From Chrysomallon squamiferum (Eukaryota > Mollusca > Gastropoda > Neomphalida > Peltospiridae), in the NCBI GenBank assembly GCA_012295275.1, contig CM022679.1:9894669-9907168 (forward strand): a DNA stretch of 12,500 nt. The letters run 5' to 3'. Positions 1 through 12,500 of the stretch are shown in pieces (the first letter of the stretch is position 1; each line of letters begins with the position of its first letter). The notes beneath the pieces were generated by a model. It had not been told where the DNA came from, did no database searches, and saw nothing but the letters and a program-made list of their open reading frames with translations. The translations under genes were made by a program, and so were the position numbers.

Positions 1-97
1 GAAGAGAGGAAAAGAAGCAAAATATCGTATTTAAAATTAAAATGTTGTCACCACAATAAAAGAGAAAGAACAAAGGAAACACTAGACAAAAACTTAC

Positions 98-9034
<8,937 letters not shown>

Positions 9035-9110
9035 ACTGACACAAAACAGAAATGTGATTTATAAGTGCCTAGCTAATAAGAGCAATGTCCAAAGTGCACC
9101 TGAAGGGGTG

Positions 9111-9138
9111 TTTTTTTTTTTTTTTTTTTTTTTTTTTT
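9111..9138. repeat. Poly(T) run
   Basis: 28 consecutive T on the plus strand, poly(A) on the gene strand. Confidence 0.95.
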
Positions 9139-9388
9139 ATCTATCACGCCTGTTTTATCTAAAAGGAAACTGAAATTGTGTATTTTTACTGGGTTAGATA
9201 AAGAATGGGGAATGTGATTAGGAAGAAAAGGTTACAACGATAAATAAATAATACAATACGAAATGTGTCGATTTTTATAGGTGACTGGATTTTCGCTGTA
9301 TTGTTACAGCAAATATGAGTTAAAACGCAAAAAGAACATCGAGGATGATTTAAGGTAAAATTTTATTTTGTGGATGTTGATGTAGTAA

Positions 9389-9537
9389 CGGGTGGTGGTG
9401 ATAGTTGTATAAAGATATAAATAGACGCAGTAGTGGTAGTAGCACTGATGGTGGTGATGGTGCTGATGATGGTAGTAGTGATTGGGGTAGTTGTTGTTGT
9501 TGTAATGGTACCAGTGGTGGTGGTGGTGGTAGTGGAG
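9389..9537. repeat. Imperfect GGT/GTA/TTG trinucleotide tract
   Basis: Purine-biased trinucleotide repeats, interrupted, with runs of GGT and TTG. Confidence 0.8.
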
Positions 9538-9704
9538 ATAACAGTAATTTAGTAATAAGGTATCAAACTATTTGTCTGATCTCCAAGATAAATACACTTT
9601 ACAATACCAATTTATTTCTTTACATTCTCTTTTATTTTTTTTTTTTTATACAATATTTGTCATTTATAAATACATTTCTCTTATTTAAAAACACGTTACA
9701 AAAA

Positions 9705-9857
9705 ACTGGGTGGTTTTCTGGTGGGGTGGGGGCACTGGAACGGATTAATTGTATTTCAGTTAATTTCAGTGAAGAAAATTGATTTGATATACGAGCAAAC
9801 TGAGTTACGAGCTCGGTCACGGAATGAATTTAACTCGTAAGTCAAGGTACCACTGTA
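9705..9857 (-). mobile_element. One end of a pogo/Tigger-like DNA transposon or MITE
   Basis: Read on the minus strand the outer edge is TA/CAGTGGTACCTTGACTTACG, a CAG terminus next to a TA dinucleotide, the hallmark of pogo-type Tc1/mariner elements, whose terminal repeats carry variants of ACTTACGAG. The inside continues with GAGCTCGTAACTC and TTAATCCGTTCCAGTG. I found no matching opposite terminus in the window, so this looks like a truncated or solo end. No transposase remnant seen. The inner boundary is approximate. Confidence 0.7.
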
Positions 9858-9861
9858 TATA

Positions 9862-9884
9862 TATTTATTTATTTATTTATTTAT
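9862..9884. repeat. (ATTT)n tract
   Basis: Short four-base repeat between the transposon end and the first copy of the 650 bp unit. Confidence 0.85.
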
Positions 9885-9915
9885 ATATAAAAACAAATAT
9901 TAAGCAAACAAGGAT

Positions 9916-10046
9916 TATGAAGAGATTAATCATAAGAGAAAAGAAAAGGGTTGACAAAACTATGCTATATTATAATTCATTTGATATTTCACTATGAAGA
10001 GATTAATCATAAGAGAAAAGAAAAGGGTTGACAAAACTTTGCTATA
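9916..10046. repeat. 77 bp tandem duplication inside copy A
   Basis: TATGAAGAGATTAATCATAA starts at 9916 and again at 9993, and the similarity continues through GGGTTGACAAAACT. Near-perfect, so recent. Copy B has a single, more diverged version. Confidence 0.95.
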
Positions 10047-10078
10047 TCACTGGTTATATAATTTTTTTAAATAAAGCA

Positions 10079-10102
10079 ACACACACACACACACACACAC
10101 AC
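10079..10102. repeat. (AC)n in copy A
   Basis: Perfect AC dinucleotide, matching in position the (AC)n of copy B. Confidence 0.95.
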
Positions 10103-10793
10103 ATATTAAACTTGATAACATGAAAACAAACTCATCTTTATCGTGTAGCTACATTTTATAACTCATAACATGTAGCCATATTAGTTATAGAAAATTAAAA
10201 TGAGAAATAATTAAAAAGAAATAATTAAAAAACACTGAATAGTATACATTACTATACTTTATCCAGTTACATGTTCTGCAGGTTTGAAACCATTCATCAT
10301 TACCATTCACTATGATTTTGTTACTGTTTTTTTTTTTTTAGCATAAATGGGTAAATGTATATAATATAAATATTTTTAAATTGCAATGGATATTTATCAT
10401 GGTAAATTTGCCATGACTGTGCCATACATACTTAGAAAACTATATAGTTTACTGGTTTTGTTAGTTTATGTATTTTTTATTACAGATTTTATTTATTTAG
10501 TTTTTTTCTTTTAAATAAAAAATAAAAAATGATTTCATCATCTTCATTATTTACTACAGTTGCTGTTATTTATAAATTGAGTGTAAGGCAACATTAAAAA
10601 AAAAAATAATAATAACATCCATGCAGACATAACACAAAAAAAAGAAAGGCTGTAATAACATACCAAAAACATCATCTTACCAAAATTGTGTTGTTGTTTT
10701 GGTTTTTTTTTTTTTATATACCTCAAATACACATGTATTAAACTACAGCCTGCCATACTCCTCTTTCTGTTTATATAGCTCTATGAATAATAA

Positions 10794-10795
10794 AA

Positions 10796-10846
<51 letters not shown>

Positions 10847-10883
10847 AAATAAAATAAAATAAAATAGAATAAAATAAAATAAA
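10794..10883. repeat. Compound (AAAT)n (AAAAT)n repeat
   Basis: AAAT units to about 10848, then AAAAT units with a single interruption. Confidence 0.95.
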
Positions 10884-11086
10884 AAACCAAAATTAGCAAA
10901 CATAATACATAAATAAACAGAATTACTAAATGAAAATCTATATACATGTATATATTCCAAGTATTATAAACAAATATATGTCTCAAGTAACTATCTAAAC
11001 ATATATAGATGCATGACTCAGTTTTGTAAAATTTCTTTCAAGAAACTCTTGCCTGCAGAGGTGGGGTGGCACCATTACTGTTTTAT

Positions 11087-11112
11087 TGTTGTTGTTGTTG
11101 TTGATGTTGTTG
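11087..11112. repeat. (TTG)n tract
   Basis: About eight TTG units with one GAT interruption. Confidence 0.9.
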
Positions 11113-11300
11113 TAAATTTCCAAACAAATGTTAATAAGTTATTATTATATGGAAATATAATTTAATATTTTAATAATGCACTTAAGCTTTTCTGAACATC
11201 ATGAATGCATTTAATGTATAAGACAAATTGCTACTGTGCTCCCAGAATTTAAAAAAAAATATATAAAAAAAAATTAAAATGAATAAATAAATTATTAAAT

Positions 11301-11942
11301 AAACAAATAAGCAAAACAAGGATTATGAAAAGTTTAATCATAAAAAGAAAAGAAACTGGTTGACCAACCTATGCTATATTTTATTTTCGTTTGATAGTTC
11401 ACTAACAACATTTGGTCACTGGTTATATAATTTTTTAAAAAGCACACACACACACACACACACACATACACACACACATTAAACTCGATAAGATGAAAAC
11501 AAACTCATCTTTGTTGTGTAGCTATATTTTTATACTCTTAACATGTAGCTATATTTGTTACGGAAAACTTTAAAATGAGAAATAATTAAAAAACACTGAA
11601 TAGTATTCATTACTACACATTATCCAGTTACATTTATTTATTACTGTTTTTATCTTTTTAACATAAATGGATGAAAGTATATGATATAAATATTTTTAAA
11701 TTGCAATGGCCATTTATCATGGTATATTTGACATGACGGCGCCATATATACTTAGAACACCATATAGCTTACTGGTTTTGTTATTTATTTATTTTTTATT
11801 ACAAAAATAGTTTTTTTATTCATTTATTTTTTTACTAAAAAATCAAAAATGATTTCATTATTTACTACAGATGCTGTTATTTATAAACTGAGCGTAAACC
11901 TACATTTGTTTTTCTAATCTACATCCATGCAGACATCAAACA
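11301..11942. repeat. ~650 bp duplicated unit, copy B
   Basis: Direct copy of 9891-10635, with an offset of 1410 bp at the start. Diverged by substitutions and short indels, with its own longer interrupted (AC)n (11443-11478). It lacks a ~60 bp segment that copy A has after TCCAGTTACAT (about 10275-10320). Non-coding. Confidence 0.9.
11443..11478. repeat. (AC)n in copy B
   Basis: AC dinucleotides with one TAC interruption. Confidence 0.95.
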
Positions 11943-12029
11943 ATAAGGATGTATTAATAAAAAGATTTGTTGCAGAACTTTCCATTAACTGCAGAGAATG
12001 TAGACAGTATTAAAAATCATAATTAATGT

Positions 12030-12093
12030 GTTCGCCACGAAATAATGTCCATGTGTCTTTGTCCATGAAAATGAAAATTATTTCATGGTGAAC
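12030..12093. repeat. Inverted repeat (hairpin) with 17 bp arms
   Basis: GTTCGCCACGAAATAAT (12030-12046) and ATTATTTCATGGTGAAC (12077-12093) pair at 15 of 17 positions, with a 30 base loop. An inner alternative, CCATGAAA (12063-12070) with TTTCATGG (12081-12088), is perfect. GTCCATG occurs twice in the loop. Confidence 0.75.
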
Positions 12094-12099
12094 ATAAGC

Positions 12100-12190
12100 A
12101 GGTAATTATTAATAACAAGTGTAAATTCAGTGCATTAATCTAACTTGGCATGTTTTATTTTTGTTTTGTTTATTTTTAAAAAATTTATTT

Positions 12191-12226
<36 letters not shown>

Positions 12227-12319
12227 GTATTTTTATAATTCAAGATTTTGTTTTCTCTTCTTATTCAAGTATTGGATTTACTGCTAAATATTTCTGTTAG
12301 AACAAATATTTTTCTGAAT

Positions 12320-12351
<32 letters not shown>

Positions 12352-12500
12352 TTATACCGCCTGAATTACATGTACATGTATATGAAACAATACCATTTAA
12401 CACTCTTCTAAGAAAACGAAATTTAACTTCTTTTAAAATCTCTGTTAAAGGTTTTTAATTTTTGTATAATTTTCTATTTTTGTTATTTAGTCAAAGAATT
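12100..12500. other. Gene-free AT-rich end of window
   Basis: Contains a poly(T) of 30 (12193-12222) and a (TA)n tract (12320-12344). Nothing else recognised. Confidence 0.85.

Larger units (their letters stand above)
9036..9700. other. Gene-free stretch upstream of the first coding exon
   Basis: Probably part of the 5' UTR intron, as an acceptor precedes the start codon. Contains a 28 bp poly(T) run (9111-9138) and an imperfect GGT/GTA-rich trinucleotide tract (about 9389-9537). No promoter, CpG island or coding frame recognised; the Gly/Ser-rich frame through the GGT tract looks like low-complexity noise. Confidence 0.7.
9891..10635. repeat. ~650 bp duplicated unit, copy A (with internal 77 bp tandem duplication)
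   Basis: Aligns along its length with 11301-11942 in the same orientation. Shared landmarks in order: AAGGATTATGAA, GGTTATATAATTTTTT, an (AC)n tract, GATGAAAACAAACTCATCTT, AACACTGAATAGTAT, ATAAATATTTTTAAATTGCA, TTACTGGTTTTGTTA, AATGATTTCAT and ATCCATGCAGACAT. Copy A is longer because 9916-9992 is repeated with a 77 bp offset. No open frame is conserved between copies, so it is non-coding; the family is unknown to me. Confidence 0.9.
10636..11300. other. Gene-free DNA between the two copies
   Basis: AT-rich with an (AAAT)n and (AAAAT)n block (10794-10883) and a (TTG)n tract (11087-11112). Hydrophobic frames here are read-through of these repeats. Confidence 0.85.

Noticed and set aside
9405-9782. 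125-residue plus-strand frame rich in Gly and Ser
   Set aside because: Comes from the GGT/GTA trinucleotide tract and then runs into AT-rich DNA and the transposon end; no domain and no start context.

Overview
The window is eukaryotic, intron-rich, AT-rich DNA full of microsatellites and low-copy repeats. The only gene recognised lies on the minus strand: an ABCG-family half-transporter closest to ABCG2 (breast cancer resistance protein). It is split into 15 coding exons between 9034 (start codon) and 98. Joined, these give 575 codons in one uninterrupted frame, and the gene runs off the left edge; the last ~75 to 80 residues (end of the third extracellular loop and TM6) are not in the window. 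A small stretch of TATA-less, repeat-rich DNA (9036-12500) lies on its 5' side and may hold the rest of the 5' UTR intron.

Organism: an invertebrate animal. The short exons, long (GA)n, (TA)n, (AAT)n and (AAAT)n tracts, and a repeat at about 2325-2500 that resembles, from memory, a dispersed repeat of octopus genomes suggest a cephalopod mollusc, probably an octopus. This is inference, not proven by the window.

Layout, right to left (5' to 3' of the gene). 9858-12500: no gene; two diverged direct copies of a ~650 bp non-coding unit (9891-10635 and 11301-11942), a short hairpin at 12030-12093, and many simple repeats. 9700-9857: one end of a pogo/Tigger-like DNA transposon. 9036-9700: nothing coding, GGT-rich low-complexity DNA. 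8847-9034: first coding exon. 6692-8846: intron 1, the largest, with degenerate tandem arrays. 98-6691: exons 2-15. Exons 2-6 encode the nucleotide-binding domain in order (Walker A, Q-loop, signature, Walker B, H-loop), exons 7-9 the linker, and exons 10-15 membrane helices 1 to 5.

Most of the long open frames visible in a six-frame reading are microsatellites or exon plus intron read-through; the real protein only appears when the splice junctions are followed. Points worth a second look: a probable GC-AG intron (intron 7), splice sites pressed against long CU or UUA repeats, a Phe in place of the first residue of the ABCG2 leucine valve, a GC-rich near-palindrome in intron 7, and several repeat families shared between introns. 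No evidence was found for an entirely new system.
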